From a virus: 34,794 bases of DNA. The stretch spans positions 1 to 34,794 of the IMG/VR virus record IMGVR_UViG_3300035670_000756; one strand, 5' to 3'. Below the pieces are notes generated by a model, which was not told the DNA's origin, searched no databases, and was given only the letters and a program-made list of their open reading frames with translations. This document shows, in pieces, positions 21,428 to 29,991 of the stretch. Positions within the stretch are counted from its first letter, which is position 1. The number at the start of each line of letters is the position of its first letter. The position numbers and the translations under genes are program-made.

Positions 21428-21576
21428 CATTGAGGGATGTAATGAGTAAACTTACGACTCTAGATGAGATCACTTTGTTAGAAGTCTTAGAGATCACATC
21501 AGAAGAGTTAGTAGAACGATTCATAGACAAAGTAGAAAATAAGTACGACCAACTGGAGAAAGAACTAGATGACTAA
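21418..21576 (+). CDS. Conserved small phage protein
   Basis: A 52-residue protein starting at ATG 21418, overlapping the glycosyltransferase end by 10 bases. MPLTLRDVMSKLTTLDEITL, then LEVLEITSEELVERFIDKVE is a pattern seen in many phages (DEITLLE-L-I-SE-LV-RF-D-IE). All-helical. Function unknown; it is often found next to replication genes. Its stop overlaps the reductase start as ATGA. Confidence 0.65.
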   Translation: MPLTLRDVMSKLTTLDEITLLEVLEITSEELVERFIDKVENKYDQLEKELDD

Positions 21577-23470
21577 AATGGACAACTATCAGAACTTTAT
21601 CGCTAAGAGCCGCTACAGTCGGTTTCTGACTAACGACAATCGCCGTGAGAACTGGACAGAAACAGTGGATCGATATTTCACTTTCCTGTTCAACTCAGTT
21701 CAAGAGAAGTATGGTTGGGTTCCTGGCGATGACCTTAAAGTAGACTTGATCAATGCAGTAAAGAACCTTGAAGTAATGCCTTCTATGAGGGCTATAATGA
21801 CCGCTGGTAAGGCTCTGGAGCGTGATAACACTGCTGGCTACAACTGCTCTTACTTGCCTGTGGATGACCCTAAAGCCTTTGATGAGGCTATGTATATCCT
21901 GCTCTGCGGTACAGGGGTAGGCTTCTCTGTGGAGCAGCAATATGTTAATCAACTTCCTGAAGTACCTGATCAGCTTTTCGATAGTAAAACTACTATCGTT
22001 GTCTCCGACAGCAAAGAAGGATGGGCTAAGTCTCTACGGCAACTCATCGCTCTTCTTTATTCTGGAGAGATTCCAAAGTGGGATGTATCGAAGGTTCGAC
22101 CTGCAGGAGAGAGACTCAAGACTTTTGGCGGTAGAGCCAGTGGTCCTGGACCGTTGGAGGAGTTATTTAAATTCACAGTTTCCAAATTTAAAGGAGCCTG
22201 TGGTCGTCGTCTGTCATCGATCGAATGCCATGATATTCTCTGCAAGATCGGGGAAGTTGTTGTGGTCGGTGGTGTGCGCCGTTCAGCTATGATTTCTCTG
22301 TCAGACCTGCAAGACGATAAGATGCGTCACGCTAAAGCAGGTGCATGGTGGGAACAGAATGGTCAACGAGCATTGGCGAATAACTCAGCCACTTACACCC
22401 AAAAGCCTGACATTGGTCAATTCTTGGATGAGTGGACTAGCCTGTATCACAGTCACTCTGGTGAGCGTGGTATCTTCAGTCGTGCCGCTGCTATCTCCCA
22501 AGTAACCAAGACTGGTAGGCGTGATCCTAACCATCAGTTTGGTACTAACCCTTGTTCAGAGATTATTCTTCGTCCTTACCAATTCTGTAATCTTACAGAG
22601 GTTGTTGTTCGTGCTGAAGACACTGTAGAGACCTTGGAGAAGAAGGTTAAACTTGCCACCATCCTTGGTACTCTGCAATCTACGCTGACACACTTCCCTT
22701 ACCTGCGTAAGATTTGGCAGAAGAACACTGAAGAAGAGCGTTTGCTTGGTGTATCCTTCACTGGTATTTTTGATAACAAATGGATGTCGGAGATTTCTGA
22801 TGAAACTAAAGCAAATCTGGAGCGACTTAAAAATGTCTCCATTAGTACCAATGCTGACATCGCTAACAGTCTGGGAATCACTCCGTCATGTGCGATCACT
22901 TGCGTTAAGCCTTCTGGCACTGTCAGCCAGCTTGTTGATTCTGCCTCTGGCATTCATGCTCGACATTCTCGTTATTATATTCGTAGGGTTCGTGGAGATA
23001 AAAAAGATCCTCTTACGAAATTTATGATGGATAACGGTGTACCTGCTGAAGACTGTGTTATGCGTCCAGAGTCAACAGCAGTGTTCTCATTCCCTCAGAA
23101 AGCACCTGAAGGAGCAACGCTGCGTGATGATCTTACTGCCATTGCACACCTTGACATCTGGTTGATGTATCAGCGTCACTGGTGCGATCACAAGCCTTCT
23201 GTGACCATCTCTGTGAAGGAAGATGAATGGATGGATGTTGGAGCGTGGGTGTGGCGACACTTTGATGAGGTGTCTGGAGTATCATTCCTACCGCATGATG
23301 GAGGTACATATCGACAAGCCCCTTATGAAGAGTGTTCAAAAGAGGACTATGAAGCACTGTTGGCTAAGATGCCCACTCACATCGATTGGGATTCTTTGCA
23401 GGAAGAAGAAGATAATGTCAAAGGAGCGCAAGAACTTGCTTGTAGTGCTGGTTCTTGTGAGATCGTATGA
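21569..23470 (+). CDS. nrdJ: Class II (adenosylcobalamin) ribonucleotide reductase
   Basis: A 633-residue enzyme of the monomeric RTPR kind. TAGYNCSYLPV near residue 89 holds the first redox cysteine, GTNPCSEIIL near 331 holds the active-site Asn-Cys-Glu, and CVKPSGTVSQL and SGIHARHSRYYIRRVRGDK are typical class II segments. The C-terminus ends with C625 and C630, the swinging pair reduced by thioredoxin. No thioredoxin gene is visible here. It makes deoxynucleotides without needing oxygen but requires cobalamin from the host. It is shorter than the Lactobacillus enzyme (739 residues). Confidence 0.93.
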   Translation: MTKMDNYQNFIAKSRYSRFLTNDNRRENWTETVDRYFTFLFNSVQEKYGWVPGDDLKVDLINAVKNLEVMPSMRAIMTAGKALERDNTAGYNCSYLPVDDPKAFDEAMYILLCGTGVGFSVEQQYVNQLPEVPDQLFDSKTTIVVSDSKEGWAKSLRQLIALLYSGEIPKWDVSKVRPAGERLKTFGGRASGPGPLEELFKFTVSKFKGACGRRLSSIECHDILCKIGEVVVVGGVRRSAMISLSDLQDDKMRHAKAGAWWEQNGQRALANNSATYTQKPDIGQFLDEWTSLYHSHSGERGIFSRAAAISQVTKTGRRDPNHQFGTNPCSEIILRPYQFCNLTEVVVRAEDTVETLEKKVKLATILGTLQSTLTHFPYLRKIWQKNTEEERLLGVSFTGIFDNKWMSEISDETKANLERLKNVSISTNADIANSLGITPSCAITCVKPSGTVSQLVDSASGIHARHSRYYIRRVRGDKKDPLTKFMMDNGVPAEDCVMRPESTAVFSFPQKAPEGATLRDDLTAIAHLDIWLMYQRHWCDHKPSVTISVKEDEWMDVGAWVWRHFDEVSGVSFLPHDGGTYRQAPYEECSKEDYEALLAKMPTHIDWDSLQEEEDNVKGAQELACSAGSCEIV

Positions 23471-23595
23471 TTATCGAGGCCAACTTGATCGCTGGAATCA
23501 TGTTAGGGTTTGAGTTACTTAATAACCCTGACGACGAGGAAATCAATCACATTGTAGTTGATATATTCTTTGTAAGGATTGTTTTCACCTACTAA
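23467..23595 (+). CDS. Small hydrophobic phage protein
   Basis: A 42-residue protein with an ATGA overlap to the reductase stop: MIIEANLIAGIMLGFELLNN, then PDDEEINHIVVDIFFVRIVF. Short proteins of this type, with G-x-x-x-G-[FI]-E and a hydrophobic end, follow replication genes in several aquatic podoviruses. It is the last gene of the rightward block, 25 bases before the terminator stem. Confidence 0.6.
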   Translation: MIIEANLIAGIMLGFELLNNPDDEEINHIVVDIFFVRIVFTY

Positions 23596-23620
23596 GTTTC
23601 TCCGTGTAGTAATTTAAAAA

Positions 23621-23645
23621 GCCCTCAATCGAGGGCTTCTTTTTT
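23621..23645. terminator. Bidirectional intrinsic terminator between converging blocks
   Basis: GCCCTC (23621-23626), loop AATC, GAGGGC (23631-23636), followed on the plus strand by TTCTTTTTT. On the minus strand the stem is followed by a T-run from AAAAA at 23616-23620. It therefore can stop both the rightward early block and the leftward late block. The endolysin stop codon lies in the plus-strand T-run. Confidence 0.9.
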
Positions 23646-24000
23646 AGTAAGACCAGATTGTTGATCTATCTCTGGTATCTAAGTGTAAGAACCTACCACT
23701 ACCCTTCTGCTGCACACCGATGCCAGTGAAGCCATGCTGTAGTGCTAACTGCAACAGGAATACAGCTTCTGCGCCCTCCACAGCAACATCACAAGCCTTA
23801 CCTGTGGTGTGCATTCCAGTGGTTACTTTAGAACGCTCAGCAGGATGTTCAGGACAGCGATAACCAGAACTAATACGCATAGGTTTTCCATAAGATTCTC
23901 TAAGTTTATTTAACCTGTCTAAGAAGTTCTGATCCATCTTCACTGCACCACAGTGTTTGCATTTAAACTCTGCTTCAGTAAAATACTTACCGTAGTTCAT
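23644..24000 (-). CDS. Endolysin, peptidase M15A type
   Basis: A 118-residue protein. ATG 24000 is preferred because it overlaps the holin stop as ATGA; an upstream in-frame codon at 24015 is less likely. The M15 pattern is complete: SGYRCPEHP at 45-53, then zinc ligands H64 and D71 (GMHTTGKACD) and H106 (FLHLD). It should cut peptidoglycan cross-links at the end of infection. There is no signal peptide, so it depends on the holin encoded just upstream. Confidence 0.9.
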   Translation of the reverse strand: MNYGKYFTEAEFKCKHCGAVKMDQNFLDRLNKLRESYGKPMRISSGYRCPEHPAERSKVTTGMHTTGKACDVAVEGAEAVFLLQLALQHGFTGIGVQQKGSGRFLHLDTRDRSTIWSY

Positions 24001-24386
24001 TTGATTCCCTTCCACTTCTCTACTGTCCTGAGACCACCAAGACCTAGCATACCAAGCAGTACAGTCAGCAGTGTCTCCATGTCAAAGGCTACCGTGATCT
24101 GTTCGTGACCTGCACCAGCTAGAAAGAAGTTAGCCACAGGGAACAGGACGAAGTGCATGGCAAATGCTACACCACAGGTCCAACCTACGAAGGGTCGCCA
24201 GCCGCCTCTAAAGGGGTCTGTACGGGCTTCCTCTTTGTTCAACTCTACCTGTGCCATGTCCCTCTGGAAGGACTGGTCCTGAGAGGCTTTGATTAGTTCA
24301 GCTTGTGCCCTCTCCCTGGCATCCTTATCAGGGATAACCTTATCTAGTAGCTTAGCACCAATGGTTAAGAAGTCTAACGGTGTCAT
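23997..24386 (-). CDS. Holin, 3-TM (GTA holin-like) family
   Basis: A 129-residue protein. A charged N-terminal helix region (DKDARERAQAELIKASQDQS) precedes DPFRGGWRPFVGWTCGVAFA, the family hallmark R-x-x-R-P-x-x-x-W at the start of the first membrane segment. Hydrophobic segments lie at about 68-90 and 103-117. The last is LLTVLLGMLGLGGLRTVEKW. It would form the membrane lesion that releases the endolysin, with which it overlaps by four bases. Confidence 0.85.
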   Translation of the reverse strand: MTPLDFLTIGAKLLDKVIPDKDARERAQAELIKASQDQSFQRDMAQVELNKEEARTDPFRGGWRPFVGWTCGVAFAMHFVLFPVANFFLAGAGHEQITVAFDMETLLTVLLGMLGLGGLRTVEKWKGIK

Positions 24387-27044
24387 TTATTCCTCCACGA
24401 AGCCGCCCATACCACTAAAGTCCATGGCTGGTTCTTCTGGTTGTGGTGGCAACTCTGCCTCTTGAATAGTGCCTTCTTTAGCACCAACATAGAAGTATTG
24501 AGGCATCAGAGACTTCAGCCGATCCAAATACTTCTTAACTGAGACAGGGTTGTTAACATTAAAATCAATCTCTTTAGATGTTTTCTGTAGTGCTTTAACA
24601 CCTTGTGGGTCTAGCAACAGATCAGCAATTGCTTTATCAGTGGCATCGCCTAACTGAGCAGTGTTTACCCTTGTAGCCAATCTAACAATCTTTTGTGGTA
24701 AACTAGCAATCCTGTCTCGGAAGGTAGAAGTAACAAAAGGAATGTCAAGACCAGGAACAACTTTAGCAAGCGCATCCAGTTCTGATTTTTCAACCACAGC
24801 AGACAGTTTAGTAATATCTGCTTTGTTAATTGCATCAGACAGTTTAAAGATGTCCTTCACTGCTGACACATAACCAGGACCAAATACTTCGTTGTACACT
24901 TTTGCATTACGAGGCGAAGACATAAACTCTAAAGCACCACCAGGATTGCTTCGTGCAAGGTCAACAAGTTCAGCACGAATAGAATTCCTTACTGCCTTTG
25001 ACGATGCAGGATCTAAGTCAGAGATGTCTTTCTTAATCTTGTTGAAGAAGTTAGTATCGCTAAACAACCTAGAAGATAGTTCTCTGTAGTTAGGCACAGC
25101 AGCACCAGAAGAATCTTTTACAGATGCAACAAAGTTATTTGCAATACGACCTTCCGCAAGTTTGACTGCATCATTAATTCGTTTTCTTTCTAATGCTAAG
25201 ATGCCTTGGTCAACAACAGCAGTATCTAGTTCTGCTTTTACTGACGGTAGTTGATTAAGAACACCTTCTTTCTGTGAGATAAAGCGACGAAGAGCAGCAG
25301 GATTAATGACACCATCCTTAACACTCTTTTCATACGCTTCAGCAAGAATAGCATTACGAGCAATCGGAGTTGCTGCTTCACGACCAACAGCACTAATAAA
25401 CTGATTGAGAGAAGAACTATTTTTAACGATTACAGGGGCAACCTGTTCAGCATACTTCTTAGCATCGATGTCTTTAATGCCCTGTGCTGAGAAAGGTACA
25501 CCAACCTTTTCATAATATGCAAGGTCAGCATCAATCAATCGCTGATTGAAGTCACCAGGGATAGTCTTCCTAGACTCATTCAATACAGACTCTAGTTGCT
25601 CTAACTTCCTTGCTTCATCTCTGGTTAGGCTACCACGCTGAAGTTGATTAATCCTACGCTTCAGAGACTCTACTTCTTGGAAAGGAACATCCTCAAAGAC
25701 ATTATCCTTTGGTCCCCAAACACGCTTAATCTGAGAATCAACAGCAGTGCCTCTACCAAAGATGTCTCTGATGTTGTTGGCAACGATGTAGTTATAGATG
25801 CCTTCAACAGACTGTGCTGGCATTCTTACATCGGCTTTAGCGGCATCAGTAAGGATACCTTCATACACAGGTTTCATCTCTGTAGTTGCTGCTTTCAATC
25901 GAGCATCAACAAGATTAGACACTGCCTTACCAATAGAAACTTCATCAACTCCAGTGTCAAGTTTGTCTGTCAACTTTACAATCTGATTGTCGATATTCTC
26001 TCGTGCTTTGATTGCATTCTTAACCGATACAGTTTCAAAGCCCTGTATAGGTGCATAGCGTTTACCAAACAACAGATCAGCCCTGTTATCGATGTTCAGA
26101 GCAAGTTTCTCTAGTTCTTGATTAACCCTAGCCCTGAAGTTAGGATTAGTTTTAGCAAGACGAGCAACCTGTTGACGAACAGCAGGGTTGTCTGCCATCG
26201 CCACCATCAAAGGCAAATCTTCTTTGTTTATAACATTACTGATGCGGTTAAACTCTGTCACTACCTCATCAAGTTTTTCACCTGGTTGTTCTTTAGCGAT
26301 GATGTTAAGCAGACGCTTGGCAGCACCAGTAGCATAAGCTTGGTTAGCGGCATCAGGATCTTCTTTAAATTCTTTGTATTTATCAGATATTTGTTTTCTA
26401 ACATTGCCTGAAGCAGCCACGCCTTCTTGCACAGCAGCAGCAATAGGCGCACCTTTAACAACAGCAGCAATGCTTCCTACTGCACGACCTACGCCTGTGT
26501 CAGTACCAAACAAACCTTTCTCTGCTGCTTCACCAACAACTCCACCAACTTCAGCAGTAGCACCAGCAGTGCCTAAACCAGCAGCACGACCAGCAAGGCC
26601 AGTTGCTTTCAGAGGTGCAGCAACATAACCTAGAGGATCTGCTGTTGCTCTAAGAGCAGAACCAGCAATACCAGTCAAGACATCAGGGGCTTTCTGCCCT
26701 GTCTCAGCACCGATAGCACCAGCAGCGGTACGCTGAAGCCTTTGGATGTTTCCCATAAAACGCTCACCAATGCCACCAGGTGCGCCAGGACCAATATCAA
26801 GTGTTATCTTTGCTAGTGATTTAAAAGGATCGATTACAAAAGTATCAATCAACGCTTCAGCAAGAACAGGAGTATCTACCAAACCTAACTTTGCTTGGTT
26901 AGCGATATAGTCAAAACGGCTGACCTGCTCTTTAGTTACTTCATCTTCTACAGCAGCAGATTCAGGATCAAATTGGGCCGTGGTAGGATCAAACTTGTTT
27001 TCTGTTGCTGACTCAAGTGTAGCGGTATTAGGATCAAAAGCCAT
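24387..27044 (-). CDS. Large internal virion / DNA ejection protein candidate
   Basis: An 885-residue alanine-rich, helical protein. The N-terminus is acidic with FDPNTA, FDPTTA and FDPESA near-repeats. A small-residue-rich, weakly hydrophobic stretch follows at about 130-215 (AGLAGRAAGLGTAGATAEVG region). The rest is long charged helices. Size, composition and position in the virion block resemble the ejection-channel proteins of podoviruses (gp14-16 analogues). No lytic transglycosylase motif was seen. It directly abuts the holin gene. Confidence 0.6.
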   Translation of the reverse strand: MAFDPNTATLESATENKFDPTTAQFDPESAAVEDEVTKEQVSRFDYIANQAKLGLVDTPVLAEALIDTFVIDPFKSLAKITLDIGPGAPGGIGERFMGNIQRLQRTAAGAIGAETGQKAPDVLTGIAGSALRATADPLGYVAAPLKATGLAGRAAGLGTAGATAEVGGVVGEAAEKGLFGTDTGVGRAVGSIAAVVKGAPIAAAVQEGVAASGNVRKQISDKYKEFKEDPDAANQAYATGAAKRLLNIIAKEQPGEKLDEVVTEFNRISNVINKEDLPLMVAMADNPAVRQQVARLAKTNPNFRARVNQELEKLALNIDNRADLLFGKRYAPIQGFETVSVKNAIKARENIDNQIVKLTDKLDTGVDEVSIGKAVSNLVDARLKAATTEMKPVYEGILTDAAKADVRMPAQSVEGIYNYIVANNIRDIFGRGTAVDSQIKRVWGPKDNVFEDVPFQEVESLKRRINQLQRGSLTRDEARKLEQLESVLNESRKTIPGDFNQRLIDADLAYYEKVGVPFSAQGIKDIDAKKYAEQVAPVIVKNSSSLNQFISAVGREAATPIARNAILAEAYEKSVKDGVINPAALRRFISQKEGVLNQLPSVKAELDTAVVDQGILALERKRINDAVKLAEGRIANNFVASVKDSSGAAVPNYRELSSRLFSDTNFFNKIKKDISDLDPASSKAVRNSIRAELVDLARSNPGGALEFMSSPRNAKVYNEVFGPGYVSAVKDIFKLSDAINKADITKLSAVVEKSELDALAKVVPGLDIPFVTSTFRDRIASLPQKIVRLATRVNTAQLGDATDKAIADLLLDPQGVKALQKTSKEIDFNVNNPVSVKKYLDRLKSLMPQYFYVGAKEGTIQEAELPPQPEEPAMDFSGMGGFVEE

Positions 27045-27053
27045 TTTTATTCC

Positions 27054-28205
27054 TTATTGAACTGGTTCCCATTTGCCGTTAACATATCTGGCTCGATTAC
27101 CTTTAGCGTCTTTGTAAATTTTTCCTTCAACAAAATTAGATGTTTTCTTTTCCCGACCAGTTTTATACTCAGGAGGAATTAGTGTCTTAACTGTTTCAGG
27201 AGATAGTTTAGCCTCGCTTAAAACTTTGTTAGCGGTTTCTCTGCCTCTATTATACGACTTAGCATGCTCAGTTTCAAGAGCAGTAATAAACTTTTCCACA
27301 TCTTTAAGTTTTTCTGCTGAAGGAACACCAGTAAACAATTGATTGATACCACTGATAGCATCACCAACAATACCGATAGAACCAAGTGCTTGTTGAACTT
27401 CTCCTTGTCCAATCTGATTATCACCAACAAGCTTAACAAGATCACGACGCAACTGAGGCAATGCAGCACCAGTGCCTTGTTTTACTTCTCCTAAACTAAC
27501 ACGAAGTTGTCGTACTGTAGATAGTCTGTCTTGTGGTGCCTTTGTATAAGTGGCTACAATGTCTTGTGCGCCTTTAATGTCAGTGACTTTAACTTCACCA
27601 GACTTAGGTACACCTGCTTCTGCCCTACGAATTCCTCTACGCTCAAGCAAGTTATTAATAGCGGCAATTTCTTGTTGGGTGTAGTCACTAAGATTAGGAC
27701 GAACACCAAAACCTAGTTCACCAGCAACAGTGGCTACATCTGATGGTGTTTTTACCATTGCTTCTCTATCAGGTGCTTGGAAAATAACTCTACCAGTAGT
27801 AGGATCAATAACAGAAGCACCAGGAGCAACATTTACAGGTGCGATCCTTTCAGGAGCCAACTTCTTTGCAGTTTCTACCAGCCTCAGAGCAGCCATAGGA
27901 GCAACAGGCCCGAGTTCGACAGCCATCTGCTGAAGCACTTTAGGGTCAGTCATGTTCTGGCCCATATACTTCTGCCTGATAGACTCTACTGCCTGTGCTT
28001 CACGCAATGCAGGGTCTTGTGACTCTGGAAACAATCCAGACACTAGCGATTGAGTACCAGTACGAGTAAGGTTACGGGAGGCAGCATAGAGTGGTGCAAA
28101 GACACCGAAGGGCTGTGCTTCCTGCGCTATCTCTTGTCTACTCTGAAGACGACGAGCCTCTTCAATCTGTGCTGGAGTAGGTCCAAATAATGAAGTCATT
28201 GCCAT
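27054..28205 (-). CDS. Virion protein candidate
   Basis: A 383-residue helical protein. The N-terminus reads MAMTSLFGPTPAQIEEARRL and the C-terminal 40 residues end in a small basic module (EGKIYKDAKGNRARYVNGKW) that resembles a short beta-hairpin repeat found at the ends of phage virion proteins. No enzyme motif. It sits between two other likely ejection proteins. Function is inferred from context. Confidence 0.55.
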   Translation of the reverse strand: MAMTSLFGPTPAQIEEARRLQSRQEIAQEAQPFGVFAPLYAASRNLTRTGTQSLVSGLFPESQDPALREAQAVESIRQKYMGQNMTDPKVLQQMAVELGPVAPMAALRLVETAKKLAPERIAPVNVAPGASVIDPTTGRVIFQAPDREAMVKTPSDVATVAGELGFGVRPNLSDYTQQEIAAINNLLERRGIRRAEAGVPKSGEVKVTDIKGAQDIVATYTKAPQDRLSTVRQLRVSLGEVKQGTGAALPQLRRDLVKLVGDNQIGQGEVQQALGSIGIVGDAISGINQLFTGVPSAEKLKDVEKFITALETEHAKSYNRGRETANKVLSEAKLSPETVKTLIPPEYKTGREKKTSNFVEGKIYKDAKGNRARYVNGKWEPVQ

Positions 28206-28217
28206 TTTTATATTTCC

Positions 28218-29246
28218 TTAATCGTAAGAACCGTAACTAACACCGCCTGGGTTGTAATCTCTCATCGGCACAGTCCCCCTACCTCCTTGTCCATATATAT
28301 TATAAGGCTCAGGATTAAACAAACCACGAATACTTTCTTGAATATTTGGATTATTAAGAAGATCATTTAATGTATTTGATCTCAAAGATTGGCCCAAAAG
28401 ATCACCCTGCAATCTTAAATTAGCAGCATTTTGACCACCAGCAAGCAGTGTTTGACCAACATTAGCACCAGCAGTAGCGGCCCTACCACCCAACTGTGCG
28501 CCAATATCCAATGGCTGTTGTGCTGCTTGTTCAAGCAATTGAGAAAGACCAAATTGAGTCTGGAATGGTGACAGTGCCTGTGTTTGCAATCCGTACTGTT
28601 GACCAAGTAATCCTGCACCAGTTTCAAACAAACCAGCACCGAATGCGGTACGCTGCTGTGCTGCTTGTTCAGCCTGTCGTGCAAGTTCAAGGTCTTGTTG
28701 CCTACGAGCAGAAGAAAGGGCAAACAATTCTGGTTGACCAATGTCGCCAATATTTAAACCTGCTCGACCACGACCAAACACACCAGCACCAAGTCGTTGT
28801 TCTTCACGCTGACGAACAGGATCTAACAGAGCATATTGCTCATTCATAAACTGCTGGCGAGCCTGTTCTGGTGACTGCGCCATATACTGTTGACCAAGGC
28901 CAAACAAGCCTTCTGCAGCAGCACCGATAGGCATACCTAGAGCCTGTGCTTGCTCTGCTTGGCCTAGACTTGTGCCATACAAAGCAGACAATCTATCCTG
29001 TAGTGCTTGGATCTCTGGTGAGGCTGTATAACCAGCACCAGTTAATTGACCTTTTTTATTTAAGTCAAAGTAACTTTCACCAAACCTAGTAGTTATTCCT
29101 ACTGGCCTAAATCTTTGGGCTTCAGCGGCTATCCTGGCTGCTTCAAGTTGAGCGGCAGCGGAAGCATCTGCTGCTGATTGAGCAGACTTTCCTCCAAAGA
29201 TGCCACCAGCAAGACTTAAAGCACCACCTACAATATCTCCAATCAT
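28218..29246 (-). CDS. Virion / ejection protein candidate with glycine-rich N-terminus
   Basis: A 342-residue protein beginning MIGDIVGGALSLAGGIFGGK, a glycine-rich hydrophobic helix suited to membrane insertion, followed by an Ala-rich helix (SAADASAAAQLEAARIAAEA) and a Gln/Gly/Leu-rich body. T7 gp14 and similar ejection proteins have such N-termini and form the pore in the outer membrane. Assignment is by composition and position. Confidence 0.6.
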   Translation of the reverse strand: MIGDIVGGALSLAGGIFGGKSAQSAADASAAAQLEAARIAAEAQRFRPVGITTRFGESYFDLNKKGQLTGAGYTASPEIQALQDRLSALYGTSLGQAEQAQALGMPIGAAAEGLFGLGQQYMAQSPEQARQQFMNEQYALLDPVRQREEQRLGAGVFGRGRAGLNIGDIGQPELFALSSARRQQDLELARQAEQAAQQRTAFGAGLFETGAGLLGQQYGLQTQALSPFQTQFGLSQLLEQAAQQPLDIGAQLGGRAATAGANVGQTLLAGGQNAANLRLQGDLLGQSLRSNTLNDLLNNPNIQESIRGLFNPEPYNIYGQGGRGTVPMRDYNPGGVSYGSYD

Positions 29247-29276
29247 TTTTAACTCCTAAATATATATATAGTAATG

Positions 29277-29945
29277 TTAAGTCTTCATAATATATGCCAA
29301 CGCATAGTACGGTGGCAGGTTAGCATTAGTACCAGAGGAACCTGCGGATGCTACAGTAGTTGCAACAGTAATCCCAGTTGTGCTTGAATTTGTTGATGGG
29401 GTTCCCGCAGAAGGTCCGTTACTACGCATTATCCCCGTACCGCCAGTAACCTCCCCACGAGTAGGAACTGTATGGGAGTGTCCAGGGTCTGTCACAACCG
29501 AAGTAGCAGTGTGGTCATGGCTAACAACAATAGCATCTTTAGAACCACCAGTGGCTGCTACAGCATAAGAGTTACCAGCACCAATAACAAATCTATCACG
29601 AAGGTCAGGAGTACCATTGGAGCCATTACACAATGCCCATCCGCTAGGAATACTGGCAACTGAACCTGACCACAATACAATAACACCAGTTGGAATAAAA
29701 GAAGTTGCTGCAGCATTAACAAACGCTGTGGTAGCAATCTGAGTGTTGTTAGTGCCAGCAGTTGCAGTAGGTGCTAGTGGTGTACCAGTAAAGGTAGGAC
29801 TGTTGGTGTCTGCCTTACTAGCGATAGCGGTAGCAATAGCGGTGTACTCAACATCAATCTCTGTACCTTTGATAATCTTACCAGCGTTACCGCTAGGAAG
29901 AGCATCCTTAGCAGTAAAGTTAGTAGCCTTAATATACTGTGCCAA
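29277..29945 (-). CDS. Tail collar-domain protein
   Basis: A 222-residue protein. The start is a TTG at 29945 with AAGGAG upstream at good spacing. A helix-turn stalk (KADTNSPTFTGTPLAPTA and TQIATTAFVNAA) leads into a tail-collar domain at about 90-125: IPSGWALCNGSNGTPDLRDR, FVIGAG. The end is Ser/Thr/Gly-rich with HDHT and PGHSH, then LPPYYALAYIMK, the usual collar ending. It is probably a short tail fibre or baseplate-tip protein that contacts the cell. Confidence 0.9.
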   Translation of the reverse strand: MAQYIKATNFTAKDALPSGNAGKIIKGTEIDVEYTAIATAIASKADTNSPTFTGTPLAPTATAGTNNTQIATTAFVNAAATSFIPTGVIVLWSGSVASIPSGWALCNGSNGTPDLRDRFVIGAGNSYAVAATGGSKDAIVVSHDHTATSVVTDPGHSHTVPTRGEVTGGTGIMRSNGPSAGTPSTNSSTTGITVATTVASAGSSGTNANLPPYYALAYIMKT

Positions 29946-29971
29946 TTTTAGTCTCCTTGTTTAAAACAATA

Positions 29972-29990
29972 GAACAATGCTAAATTGTTC
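29972..29990 (-). terminator. A/T-rich hairpin between tail genes
   Basis: GAACAAT (29972-29978) and ATTGTTC (29984-29990) are perfect inverted repeats with a 5-base loop. The hairpin lies immediately after the stop of the 539-residue tail gene; on the minus strand TATTGTTTT follows. It may weakly terminate, or adjust expression between the tube gene and the collar gene. Confidence 0.45.
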
Positions 29991-29991
29991 A

